Source: Acanthamoeba sp. SK_2022b
Taxonomy: Eukaryota > Discosea > Longamoebia > Acanthamoebidae
Direction of reading: 5' to 3'
Assembly (NCBI GenBank): GCA_027943245.1
Contig: JANDJZ010001776.1
Location: 1 to 12,851, forward strand
DNA: 12,851 nt
Part shown: positions 1-7,394 of the stretch, one piece after another
Position numbering within the stretch: position 1 is the first letter of the stretch
Layout of the letters: every line of letters begins with the position of its first letter
Notes under the pieces: model-generated
Told to the model about the DNA's origin: nothing
Database searches by the model: none
Seen by the model: the letters and a program-made list of their open reading frames with translations, nothing else
Made by a program: the position numbers and the translations under genes

Positions 1-1
1 C

Positions 2-508
2 CAGCACGACGACTTCAATGCCTACGACGAGGCCATCAAAGCCGCCAGCAAGCGGGCAGGCATCACGCTGGACGCCAAAGAGAAAAAGCAGATCGCCGAT
101 GCAGTGAGTTGGAAGAACCCCGCCGCCGAGAAGGTGATCAAGAAGGTTCACAAAGGCAAGGCCAATCCCCTCTACGGTTTTTTCGAGGTAAAGAAAGAAG
201 TCATTGAATACCAAGCCGATGGCGAGCTGCGCGATTTTGAAAACGTGGCGTTAGACCCCAGCCGCAGCGTGAGCGCCAGCGTAGAGGTCTATTTCATCGC
301 CGAAGTGCAGCCCCATGTGCCCGATGCGTGGATAGATGCCAGCAAGCGCGATGCCAAAGATGGCGAGATCGGCATCGTCGGTTTTGAGATCCCCTTCAAC
401 CGCCACTTCTACCAATACCGCCCGCCACGGCCATTGGAGGAGATTGACGCCGATTTGGACGCCGTGAGCGCCGAGATCATGGCTCTGCTGCGTGAGGTGC
501 ATTCGTGA
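2..508 (+). CDS. hsdM: Type I restriction-modification methyltransferase subunit HsdM, C-terminal part (5' end outside window)
   Basis: The reading frame is open from base 2 and gives the last 168 residues of the protein; a GTG at 104 is internal, not a start. HsdM binds S-adenosylmethionine and, as a dimer with one HsdS, methylates adenine in the recognition site. The catalytic domain (NPPF-type motif) lies upstream of the window. What is visible is the conserved C-terminal tail: a stretch with DAWID, then [17 protein letters not shown] and an acidic coiled helix ending ALLREVHS, which matches the usual HsdM end that packs against HsdS. The stop codon overlaps the GTG start of hsdS (GTGA at 505-508), so the two are translationally coupled. 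Identification is secure at family level; the type I subfamily cannot be assigned from this piece. Confidence 0.9.
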   Translation, partial: QHDDFNAYDEAIKAASKRAGITLDAKEKKQIADAVSWKNPAAEKVIKKVHKGKANPLYGFFEVKKEVIEYQADGELRDFENVALDPSRSVSASVEVYFIAEVQPHVPDAWIDASKRDAKDGEIGIVGFEIPFNRHFYQYRPPRPLEEIDADLDAVSAEIMALLREVHS

Positions 509-1830
509 GTCGGTATCAGGCCTATCCTGAATACAAGGATTCAGGGGTTGAGTGGCTTGGTAGGAGACCGAGCCACTGGATAAGTACTGCAATTAAGTAT
601 GGCTACGAAATTACCTTAGGGAAAATGCTTCAGAAAGAAAAAAATTTACCTTCTGACGAATTTAAGCCTTACTTGAAGGCTGTCAATATTCAGCCCTCTG
701 GAGTCTCAATCTCCAGCGTCGAAGAAATGTGGTTTTCTATTCATGAATTGAGATCATTGCGATTGAGGAAAGGTGATTTACTTATTAGTGAAGGTGGTGA
801 TGTTGGCCGTTCAGCAATCTGGAACGATGAGTTGCCAGAGTGCTACATCCAGAATGCAATAAATAGAGCACGGCCGCGCCGAAATCAAAGCTCAAGTTTT
901 TTGTATTATTGGATGATGATGCTTAAGGAGTCGTCGTATATCGAGGTACTGTGTAACAAGGCAACAATAGCTCATTACACCGTCGATAAATTGGAATCCT
1001 CCCCCCTATTTCTGCCACCTGACAGCGAGGCAGAAACTATCGCCGCCTTCCTCGACCACGAAACGGCGAAGATTGATGCCTTGATCGAGAAGCAGCAGCG
1101 GCTGATTGAGTTGCTCAAGGAAAAGCGCCAAGCCGTCATCAGCCACGCCGTCACCAAAGGCCTCAACCCCAACGCCCCGATGAAAGACTCCGGCGTGGAG
1201 TGGTTGGGTGAAGTGCCCGCGCATTGGCAGATAGCACCTCTAAAAAGGTTTGCTGATGTGATTGACTGCAAACACTTCACCGTTCAATTTCTAGACGAAG
1301 GCTTGCCGATTGTTAGCATCCGTGAACTGAGAGATGATTTAATCGATATATCGAATGCAAAAATGACCTCCAGAAGCGAATGGAACTTCTTGCGTGAAGG
1401 CAGGATTCCTCTACAAGGCGATATTATTTTTTGTCGTAATGCTAGCGTGGGCGCTGCTGGGTATGTAAATGGTGATTTTGATTTTTGCATGGGGCAAGAC
1501 GTTTGTCTGATCAGAACAGGTTTAGCCAACCGATATATGCATTTTCAAATTACCTCCCGTCATGTCCGAGAGCAGATTGAAGCCTTTCTAGTCGGCGCCA
1601 CCATTCGACGAGCCAATGTTGAAGAAATTCGAGGCCTTGTCGTTGCATACCCGCCCGAGAATGAGCAGAAAAAAATAGAAAAGCATTTAGAGACAGTTCT
1701 TTCGGAGTTTGATGCTTTGAGTCAAAAGGCCGAGCGAACGGTTGCGTTACTTATCGAACGCCGTACCGCCCTGATATCCGCCGCCGTCACCGGCAAGATC
1801 GACGTGCGCGACTGGCAAGCCGCAGCCTGA
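505..1830 (+). CDS. hsdS: Type I restriction-modification specificity subunit HsdS
   Basis: HsdS (441 aa) sets the bipartite DNA target of the methylase and nuclease complexes. It shows the classical two-half architecture: N-terminal segment with KDSGVEWLG at residues 11-19, target-recognition domain 1 (about 20-172), a conserved helical spacer (about 177-225, [20 protein letters not shown]), a second KDSGVEWLG at 227-235, target-recognition domain 2 (about 240-385) and a distal helical spacer (386-430) ending in [12 protein letters not shown]. The start is the GTG at 505, with GAGG at 494-497 seven bases upstream and a 4-base overlap with hsdM. The two recognition domains are visibly AT-rich (sampled 60-base blocks have 35-48% GC) while the central conserved block reaches about 65%, pointing to exchange of recognition domains between alleles. 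Length is normal and there is no frameshift. The DNA target cannot be read from the sequence. Confidence 0.93.
   Translation: MSRYQAYPEYKDSGVEWLGRRPSHWISTAIKYGYEITLGKMLQKEKNLPSDEFKPYLKAVNIQPSGVSISSVEEMWFSIHELRSLRLRKGDLLISEGGDVGRSAIWNDELPECYIQNAINRARPRRNQSSSFLYYWMMMLKESSYIEVLCNKATIAHYTVDKLESSPLFLPPDSEAETIAAFLDHETAKIDALIEKQQRLIELLKEKRQAVISHAVTKGLNPNAPMKDSGVEWLGEVPAHWQIAPLKRFADVIDCKHFTVQFLDEGLPIVSIRELRDDLIDISNAKMTSRSEWNFLREGRIPLQGDIIFCRNASVGAAGYVNGDFDFCMGQDVCLIRTGLANRYMHFQITSRHVREQIEAFLVGATIRRANVEEIRGLVVAYPPENEQKKIEKHLETVLSEFDALSQKAERTVALLIERRTALISAAVTGKIDVRDWQAAA
535..561 (+). repeat. hsdS internal repeat, first copy (KDSGVEWLG)
   Basis: These nine codons encode the same peptide as 1183-1209. 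The two copies use different synonymous codons (gattcaggggtt versus gactccggcgtg), so they are an old protein-level duplication rather than a recent DNA repeat. Each copy opens one recognition half of HsdS. Confidence 0.8.
1183..1209 (+). repeat. hsdS internal repeat, second copy (KDSGVEWLG)
   Basis: Second copy of the half-opening peptide of HsdS, in the GC-rich central block. Its partner is at 535-561. It marks the start of the second target-recognition half. Confidence 0.8.
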
Positions 1831-1865
1831 CGGCCTTCATCCACACAGCCCCAACTCTCCCGACC

Positions 1866-4800
1866 ATGAGCGACCCAGCCACTGAACGCATCTTTCAAGA
1901 CGACATCATTCGCCAGTTGCTGGCAAATGGCTGGTTGCTAGGCTCGCCGGAAAAATACAACCGTGAGCTGGCGCTCTACCCCGAAGACGCCCTGAGCTTT
2001 GTGCAGGAGACGCAAGACGCGCAGTGGCAAAGGTTTTGCGCCAACCACCCCAAGGATGCGAAGCAGAAGTTTTTGCAACTAGTTGCCACGCAACTGGGCA
2101 AGGCCGACCCGAACGCCACGCACAAAGACAGCCGTACCTTTGGCACGCTGGGGGTGCTGCGCCACGAGCTGCGCGACCGCAATGCGCGCCTGTCGCTGTG
2201 CCAGTTCAAGCCCGAGCACGACCTGAACCCCGACACGCTGGCCCGCTATGCCAAAAACCGCCTGCGCGTGGTGCCGGAGCTGGTGTACAGCCCATGGTGT
2301 ACCGATGCCTGTTTCACGGAGACCGGTACCAAGGCCAAGGCGTGGCGCATTGACCTGGTGCTGTTCGTCAACGGCGTGCCGGTGGCTACGCTGGAGCTAA
2401 AGAGCGAGTTCAAGCAGGCAGTGGACCGCGCTGTGCGGCAGTACAAAACCACGCGCCTGCCCGTGGACCTGGTAGCCAAGAAGCCGGAGCCGCTGCTGAC
2501 CTTCAAGCGCGGGGCGCTAGTGCATTTTGCGGTGAGCCAGTACGAGGTGCACATGGCCACCAGGCTGGAGGGGGAGGACACGTACTTTTTGCCCTTTAAC
2601 AAAGGTACGGCGGACGGCGGTGCGGGCAACGATGTGCCTGACGACATCAACCGCTACGCCACGGATTACCTGTGGAACGAGGTGCTGCTGCCGCACAACC
2701 TGCTCAACATCCTGGCCCGCTTTGTTCACTTGCAGATTGAGGACAAGGAAGACTGGGAAGGCCGCAAGTACAAGAAGGAAAGCCTGATCTTCCCGCGCTA
2801 CCACCAGTGGGACGTGGTGGGCAAGCTGCTGGCGGCGGCGCACAGCGAGGGGCCGGGGCAGAAATACCTGATTCAGCACAGCGCGGGCTCGGGCAAGTCC
2901 AACTCCATTGCCTGGGTGGCGCACCAGCTCTCTGCCTTGTACAAGGCTGACGGCAAGAAGCAGTTTGACTCGGTGATTGTGGTGACCGACCGCACGGTGC
3001 TGGATGCGCAGTTGCAAGACACGATCTACCAGTTTGAGCACACTGATGGCGTGGTGGGGCGCATCAACAACAAAGAGGGCGGTGGTTCCAAGTCTGAAAA
3101 GCTGGCCGCAGCCCTGGAGTCTGCCCAGCCCATCATCATCGTCACCATCCAGACCTTTCCGTTTGTATTGAAGGCGATTGAAAACAGCGTGAGCCTGAAG
3201 GAGCGCTGCTACGCCATCATTGCCGACGAGGCGCATTCGTCGCAAAGCGGCTCCACGGCGCGGCAGCTCAAAGAGGTGCTGATGAAGGAAGCCGGTGAAG
3301 CGGGAGATGAGGCTGCCGAACTGGATAGCAACGACATCATTGCCGCCACGGTGGCGTCGCGCCCCGCATCGGGCAACCTGAGCTACTTTGCTTTTACCGC
3401 CACGCCCAAGGCCAAGACGCTGGAGCTGTTTGGCCGCGTGCCGCGCCCGGACGAGGTGCCTTCCGCCACCAACAAGCCAGCGGCGTTCCACGTGTACAGC
3501 ATGCGCCAAGCGATTGAGGAGGGCTTCATCCTCGACGTGTTGAAGAACTACACCAACTACAAGGTGGCTTACAAGCTGGCCCTGAAGGTGCAGGACGCCG
3601 ATGCAGAGGTGGAAAGCAAGCGCGCCAAGGTGAAGCTGAACCAATGGGTGCGCCTGCATGACCACAACATTGCCCAAAAGGTGATGGTGATCGTGGAGCA
3701 CTTCAAAGACAACGTGATGGGCTTGCTGGGCGGGCAGGCCAAGGCCATGGTGGTGACCAGCTCGCGCAAGGAGGCGGTGCGCTACAAGCATTGTTTTGAT
3801 AAGTACATAACGGAGAAGGGCTACCAGAAGATTCACGCCATGGTGGCGTTTTCGGGTGAGGTGGAGTTCACCGACAAAGACCCGGCTGCGGCGGGCCAGA
3901 TCGGCGAGAAGTTCACCGAGACGAATATGAACCCGAACCTCAAGGGCCGCGATATGCGCAAGGCTTTCGATTCGGACGACTACCAGGTGATGATCGTCGC
4001 CAACAAGTTCCAGACTGGGTTTGACCAGCCCAAGCTGTGCGCCATGTATGTGGACAAGAAGCTGGTTGGGGTGGAGTGCGTGCAGACGCTGTCGCGCCTG
4101 AACCGCACCTACCCGAACAAGGCCGAGACAGGCACCTATGTGCTCGACTTCTTCAACGAGCCGGATGAAATCCTTGCGGCGTTTCAGCCCTACTACCAAA
4201 CGGCGGAGCTGCTGGATGTGTCGGACCCCAACCTGATCTTTGCGCTGCAAGACAAGCTGCGGGCAGGGGGTATTTTTACGTGGCAGGAGATGGACCAGTT
4301 CTGCGCGGCGTTTTATGTGAAGAACAAGAGCAACGCGGCCATTGCCAACATTTGCAAGCCGGCGGTGCAACGCTGGCAGCTGCGCTACAAATCAGCGGTG
4401 GAGGCGTTCAAGATCGCCAAGGACCTATTTGAACGCACCCAGAAGACGGGCGATGCCGTACTGATTGCGAACGCCGAGAAAAGCCTGAAGGAATGCCAGA
4501 AGGAAAAAGACGCGCTCGAAATTTTCAAGAAGGATTTGGGCACGTTTGTGCGCTTTTACGAGTTCATGTCGCAGATCGTGGATTACGACGACACCGACTT
4601 GGAAAAGCTGAGCCTGTACGCGCGCAGCCTGCGACCCATGCTGCGCGAAACCTTGCTGGAAGAAGACGATATTGACCTGGGCAACGTGGTGCTCAGCCAC
4701 TACCGCGTGGCCAAGATCCGCCAGCAGGATCTGGTGCTCAAAGAAAACAGCGCGGACTACAAGCTGGTGCCCGGCGAAGGCCTGGGCACGGCCAAGCCGC

Positions 4801-5150
4801 AGGACCAGAAGGAAGAGTTTCTATCGCAGATCATCCACCGCCTGAACGAGGTGTTTGTGACCGACCAGCTCACCGACAAGGACATGGTGAACTACGCCTA
4901 TACGATCCGCGACAAGGTGGGCGAGAACATCAAGGTGATGAAGCAGATCGAGAACAACTCGCCCGAACAGGCCATGCTAGGCGACTTCTCCAAGGCGATA
5001 GACGATGCCATCATGGACAGCAGTGAAGCCCATCAGAACCAGATGATGCAGTTGCTGGCCGATCCGAGCAAGGCAGCCAACTTTGCGCGAATAGTGTTTG
5101 ATCTGCTGGTGCAGCGTAATCCCCCCAATATCCACCGTTACGAGAAGTAG
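1866..5150 (+). CDS. hsdR: Type I restriction endonuclease/translocase subunit HsdR
   Basis: HsdR (1094 aa) is the motor and nuclease of the type I complex: it pulls unmethylated DNA with ATP hydrolysis and cuts at a distance. The N-terminal nuclease domain carries a PD-(D/E)xK core with D163 and E177-L-K179, followed by an RQYK segment (191-194). The SF2 helicase motor follows: Walker A AGSGKS (340-345), motif Ia VTDRTVLD (373-380), DEAH box (454-457), motif III FTATPK (510-515), then GFDQPK near 718 and SRLNRTYP near 743-750 for the second RecA lobe. The remaining ~330 residues are helical and charged, as in other HsdR C-terminal domains that contact the methylase. It starts 35 bases after hsdS with no clear Shine-Dalgarno before ATG 1866, suggesting translation depends on hsdS read-through or is kept low. 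All key residues are present and the gene is full length. Confidence 0.95.
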   Translation: MSDPATERIFQDDIIRQLLANGWLLGSPEKYNRELALYPEDALSFVQETQDAQWQRFCANHPKDAKQKFLQLVATQLGKADPNATHKDSRTFGTLGVLRHELRDRNARLSLCQFKPEHDLNPDTLARYAKNRLRVVPELVYSPWCTDACFTETGTKAKAWRIDLVLFVNGVPVATLELKSEFKQAVDRAVRQYKTTRLPVDLVAKKPEPLLTFKRGALVHFAVSQYEVHMATRLEGEDTYFLPFNKGTADGGAGNDVPDDINRYATDYLWNEVLLPHNLLNILARFVHLQIEDKEDWEGRKYKKESLIFPRYHQWDVVGKLLAAAHSEGPGQKYLIQHSAGSGKSNSIAWVAHQLSALYKADGKKQFDSVIVVTDRTVLDAQLQDTIYQFEHTDGVVGRINNKEGGGSKSEKLAAALESAQPIIIVTIQTFPFVLKAIENSVSLKERCYAIIADEAHSSQSGSTARQLKEVLMKEAGEAGDEAAELDSNDIIAATVASRPASGNLSYFAFTATPKAKTLELFGRVPRPDEVPSATNKPAAFHVYSMRQAIEEGFILDVLKNYTNYKVAYKLALKVQDADAEVESKRAKVKLNQWVRLHDHNIAQKVMVIVEHFKDNVMGLLGGQAKAMVVTSSRKEAVRYKHCFDKYITEKGYQKIHAMVAFSGEVEFTDKDPAAAGQIGEKFTETNMNPNLKGRDMRKAFDSDDYQVMIVANKFQTGFDQPKLCAMYVDKKLVGVECVQTLSRLNRTYPNKAETGTYVLDFFNEPDEILAAFQPYYQTAELLDVSDPNLIFALQDKLRAGGIFTWQEMDQFCAAFYVKNKSNAAIANICKPAVQRWQLRYKSAVEAFKIAKDLFERTQKTGDAVLIANAEKSLKECQKEKDALEIFKKDLGTFVRFYEFMSQIVDYDDTDLEKLSLYARSLRPMLRETLLEEDDIDLGNVVLSHYRVAKIRQQDLVLKENSADYKLVPGEGLGTAKPQDQKEEFLSQIIHRLNEVFVTDQLTDKDMVNYAYTIRDKVGENIKVMKQIENNSPEQAMLGDFSKAIDDAIMDSSEAHQNQMMQLLADPSKAANFARIVFDLLVQRNPPNIHRYEK

Positions 5151-5192
5151 ATCGGTTACGCGTGCAGGTCCAATCGCTGATTTTGGGTAGTG

Positions 5193-5215
5193 CCGCCCAA
5201 GGTTACGTGGGGCGG
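5193..5215 (+). terminator. Weak hairpin after hsdR, possible transcription stop
   Basis: CCGCCC at 5193-5198 pairs with GGGCGG at 5210-5215 around an 11-base loop, 42 bases after the hsdR stop. The following bases (TCGTGATGTGTTTTC) contain only a short T run well after the stem, so an intrinsic terminator is possible but not well formed. Confidence 0.3.
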
Positions 5216-5405
5216 TCGTGATGTGTTTTCACCTTGATCTAGCGCGCCCGCTGCATGGCTACAACATTGGTCACGCTGCCATCAGTCATACCTTGCAGTT
5301 GCAGCGGGTGCCCAGCAGTTCCAGGAGTCGCGCATCGGGCCTTCGTACTGCACACGTTGGTAAATCCGCTTGAGCGAAGCTGGGAGATGTACTGTTGAAA
5401 AGTAG
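5216..5405. other. Non-coding spacer between convergent hsdR and HNH gene, no gene recognised
   Basis: Together with 5151-5192 this makes a 255-base gap. No frame on either strand gives a protein with recognisable motifs and a start. Short open stretches exist on the minus strand, one of which continues from inside the HNH gene in another frame, but they lack coherent domain features. The mixed base composition leaves open that this is a remnant of an older gene or insertion. Confidence 0.4.
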
Positions 5406-6047
5406 CTACGCCGAACCCAAAGCTTCGGCCGCTGATTTCAGCATTGCTTTCAAATCTTGAAGATTCAACGGTGGCTCGAGGCGATGAGCCATGTGATGGC
5501 AGTTGGGGCATAGCGGAATTAAATCATTGATTGGATTTAATTGGTATTCTGCTCCAATTGTTGAGATCGGAACTGTGTGATGCACGTGAATATGATTTTT
5601 ACCAAGTGGTCCGAAAGCTCTTTCGAAACTGAAGCCGCATGCTAAGCATTCGTAACCATGGTGGGCCAAGCAAACAAGGCGCGCTTTTTGATTTCTTTCA
5701 TAGCGATTGACTGACACCTTCTTCGACACTCCTTCAAAGAAGGGGCCTTCTGGAAGAGCCTCATCTGGATAGACATTCGGAGGGTTAATTTCCCCAGATA
5801 GTTGCCAGTGTCCCCGGCCAGATATTGCTGGGCGGGCAATGATGCCTTCGCCAACAAGCTCCTGCCTTGCCCAGCGAATTTCTACCTTGTATTGCGGTTG
5901 CGACGTTAGCTTGATCGCCTTGTCTGCTTCGGAAAGCTCAAAGCGTGCGGCTATAAGTTCGTGAACTTGCGGCACGGGAAGTTGGCCGTGCTGTTGCAGG
6001 ATTTCAACTATCGCAGCCTTTACAAGTGCTCTTTTGGGAAGTGGCAT
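5406..6047 (-). CDS. Winged-helix (Mrr N-terminal-like) plus HNH endonuclease protein
   Basis: A 213-aa protein with two parts. Residues about 1-85 resemble the N-terminal winged-helix domain found in Mrr-type restriction proteins: a helical start, then WARQELVGEGII and a hairpin ending in GRGHWQLS. Residues about 115-195 form an HNH nuclease: zinc-type pair C134/C137 (ECLACG), the catalytic strand HIHVHH (152-157) followed by TVPIS, asparagines in NPINDL (171-176), and a second pair in CPNCHHMAH (180-188). All expected HNH residues are present, so it should be an active metal-dependent DNA-cutting enzyme; the winged helix probably gives DNA or modification recognition. It points toward hsdR and ends 255 bases from it. 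Base composition is lower in GC than the flanks (35% in one 60-base block), which suggests recent acquisition. No Shine-Dalgarno is seen before this ATG, and the first in-frame ATG was kept because the helical N-terminus looks complete. The biological target is unknown. Confidence 0.85.
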   Translation of the reverse strand: MPLPKRALVKAAIVEILQQHGQLPVPQVHELIAARFELSEADKAIKLTSQPQYKVEIRWARQELVGEGIIARPAISGRGHWQLSGEINPPNVYPDEALPEGPFFEGVSKKVSVNRYERNQKARLVCLAHHGYECLACGFSFERAFGPLGKNHIHVHHTVPISTIGAEYQLNPINDLIPLCPNCHHMAHRLEPPLNLQDLKAMLKSAAEALGSA

Positions 6048-6151
6048 AGGAGTTCGAGCTTCTGAGTTAACGGGCGAGCATACAGATTAATCGCATCACA
6101 GGCCATGAGTTAAAGAAAACGTGGCCCCGTTTCCCCTGAGAACCAAGAATT

Positions 6152-6167
6152 GTGAGCCATGACTCAC
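6152..6167. repeat. Near-perfect inverted repeat spanning the start codon of the 136-aa gene
   Basis: GTGAGCCATGACTCAC reads GTGAG then C-CATG-A then CTCAC; 14 of 16 positions are symmetric. The ATG of the gene at 6159 sits in its centre. It could be a protein binding site or an RNA hairpin limiting translation, or simply chance. Confidence 0.4.
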
Positions 6168-6569
6168 GCACACCCAGGTTCATTGGAGCAGCCAACCTTC
6201 GCCGCCATTCCCCAACCCAAACTCGACGACCTGGCCATCGACGCCGTCCTGCACCTGGGCGCTGCCCTCGAAGTGCTGGAGCTGCACGCCAGCCACAAGG
6301 TCACGGCCATCAACTGCGTCTGCCGCGACCTGCTGCGCATCTACTACGCCAAGGCCGATCAGGCGCAGTCGCTGGAACCGCAGGACAAGGAACTGCTGGG
6401 CCTGCTGCACGACACGGCGGTGGACCTGGGCTATGCCGTCGAGGTGGTGGACCATCTGAATGGCGACGAGGCCGACGACCCCATCCTCTATGCCGTGAGC
6501 TATCTGCTCAAGGCGGCCAAGCGGTTTGCGGATGAGGGCGTTGCTGCGGCGCTTGCCGTGAAGGGGTAG
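6159..6569 (+). CDS. Hypothetical acidic helical protein, 136 aa
   Basis: I do not recognise the function. The protein is acidic, leucine and alanine-rich and probably all-helical, with no signal peptide, no membrane segment and no catalytic motif. The two cysteines in NCVCRDL (about residues 52-54) are the only ones and form a CxC pair. The C-terminal half (GYAVEVVDHLNGDE followed by ILYAVSYLLKAAKRFADE) has a pattern reminiscent of small DUF3077-like helical proteins, but this is only an impression. High third-position GC and the coherent amphipathic pattern support this frame over an overlapping frame starting at 6152. There is no clear Shine-Dalgarno, and the start lies in an inverted repeat. 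The gene is convergent to arsR, with only 37 bases between the two stops. Confidence 0.7.
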   Translation: MTHAHPGSLEQPTFAAIPQPKLDDLAIDAVLHLGAALEVLELHASHKVTAINCVCRDLLRIYYAKADQAQSLEPQDKELLGLLHDTAVDLGYAVEVVDHLNGDEADDPILYAVSYLLKAAKRFADEGVAAALAVKG

Positions 6570-6584
6570 GGCGCAGGGCTGCCG

Positions 6585-6597
6585 CCTGCGTTGCAGG
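6585..6597. terminator. Small hairpin between convergent gene ends
   Basis: CCTGC and GCAGG pair around a GTT loop in the 37 bases between the stop of the 136-aa gene and the stop of arsR. No T run follows on either strand, so it is at best a weak bidirectional stop. Confidence 0.2.
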
Positions 6598-6606
6598 GGC
6601 CTGGCT

Positions 6607-6957
6607 TCAGGGGCAGGGTTTGAGGTGGGCCGCCGTGGTCTGTTCGGTGAGCGGGTCTTCGGCCACGGCCTGCAGCAGTGCGTCCAGCAGGCCGGGAAAG
6701 CGCGCGTCCAGGTCTTCGCGGCGCAGGGAGAGCAGGTTTTCCCGGCCGTCGGGGCGCTGCCAGATCACGCCGCTGTCGCGCAGCACGCGCCAGTGGTGGG
6801 TCATGGTGGATTTGGACTGGCCTTGCAAGAGCGAGCCGCAGGCGCGCTCATGGCCTGCGGCCAGCGCGCGCACCACGGCCAGGCGCAGGGGGTTGCCCAG
6901 GGCGTTGAGCAGGTTTTCCAGGCGTATCTGTTCGCGGTCGGGGTGGTTGGCAAGCAT
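6607..6957 (-). CDS. ArsR-family winged-helix transcriptional regulator
   Basis: A 116-aa repressor of the ArsR/SmtB fold. Residues 11-35 (ENLLNALGNPLRLAVVRAL) are the typical dimer and first helix segment, and 48-66 (QSKSTMTHHWRVLRDSGVI) is the helix-turn-helix with recognition helix, followed by the wing (WQRPDGRENLLSLRR). The metal-binding ELCVCDL box of classical ArsR is absent; the only cysteines are C40 and C115, so its signal is probably not arsenite. The frame is open upstream as far as an ATG at 7143, but the family normally begins shortly before the LENLLNALGNPLR segment, so ATG 6957 is chosen. Members of this subgroup often repress a divergent transporter or oxidoreductase; here the divergent neighbour is fusA. 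An inverted repeat at 7102-7119 is the likely operator. Confidence 0.88.
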   Translation of the reverse strand: MLANHPDREQIRLENLLNALGNPLRLAVVRALAAGHERACGSLLQGQSKSTMTHHWRVLRDSGVIWQRPDGRENLLSLRREDLDARFPGLLDALLQAVAEDPLTEQTTAAHLKPCP

Positions 6958-7098
6958 GAATCGTCCAGTCGATGGGGCGCCACTGTGCCATGGAAGCAAT
7001 GCCGCACGTCGCTGATGCGGCGTGGCGCGCGCAGTTATCTGGCAGACAGGGGCATGGCGTGGTGAAAACATGAATCGTTCTGCAAGAAGTTGCGGAAG

Positions 7099-7126
7099 AT
7101 AGTACGATTGTCTTCGTACATTCCAA
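7099..7126 (-). promoter_or_regulatory. Candidate arsR promoter
   Basis: On the minus strand TTGGAA (7121-7126) and TACTAT (7099-7104) are separated by 16 bases, a fair match to sigma-70 boxes. Transcription would start near 7092, leaving a leader of about 135 bases before the chosen arsR start. Confidence 0.4.
7102..7119. promoter_or_regulatory. Inverted repeat, candidate ArsR operator
   Basis: GTACGATTGTCTTCGTAC is a 6-6-6 inverted repeat (GTACGA ... TCGTAC). It covers the spacer and -10 box of the candidate arsR promoter, the usual position for autorepression by a dimeric winged-helix repressor. It also lies 97 bases upstream of the fusA start, so it could influence fusA as well. The link to this ArsR protein is inferred from position. 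Confidence 0.5.
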
Positions 7127-7203
7127 TTGTCATCAACCCTCATTCAACCCCCGCGAGAATCCCAGCCCACGGCAGATCCACGCATCAACGCTTATCAGCA
7201 CCC

Positions 7204-7208
7204 AGGAG
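7204..7208 (+). promoter_or_regulatory. Shine-Dalgarno that fixes the fusA start
   Basis: AGGAG lies seven bases before ATG 7216. The frame is open further upstream to an ATG at 7090, but that extension has no family match and no ribosome-binding site. Confidence 0.85.
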
Positions 7209-7215
7209 TCCTTTC

Positions 7216-7362
7216 ATGGCCCGCCATACCCCCATAGAACGCTATCGCAACATTGGTATCTCCGCGCACATCGATGCCGGCAAGACGACCACGACCGAGC
7301 GCATCCTGTTCTACACCGGGGTGAGCCACAAGCTGGGCGAGGTGCACGAGGGCGCCGCCATC

Positions 7363-7394
<32 letters not shown>

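Noticed and set aside
2517..4370. 617-codon open frame on the minus strand
   Set aside because: It lies fully antisense to hsdR, whose motifs are unmistakable. The product is a histidine, valine and leucine-rich string without domains, a by-product of high third-position GC.
5239..5511. 90-codon open frame on the minus strand
   Set aside because: About 100 of its bases overlap the HNH gene in another frame, and its product has no coherent domain pattern.
6958..7143. 62-codon N-terminal extension of arsR
   Set aside because: The extension has no family match, covers the candidate promoter, and would make the protein longer than typical ArsR members.
7090..7215. N-terminal extension of fusA
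   Set aside because: The frame is open, but EF-G begins at [14 protein letters not shown] and a good ribosome-binding site precedes ATG 7216.
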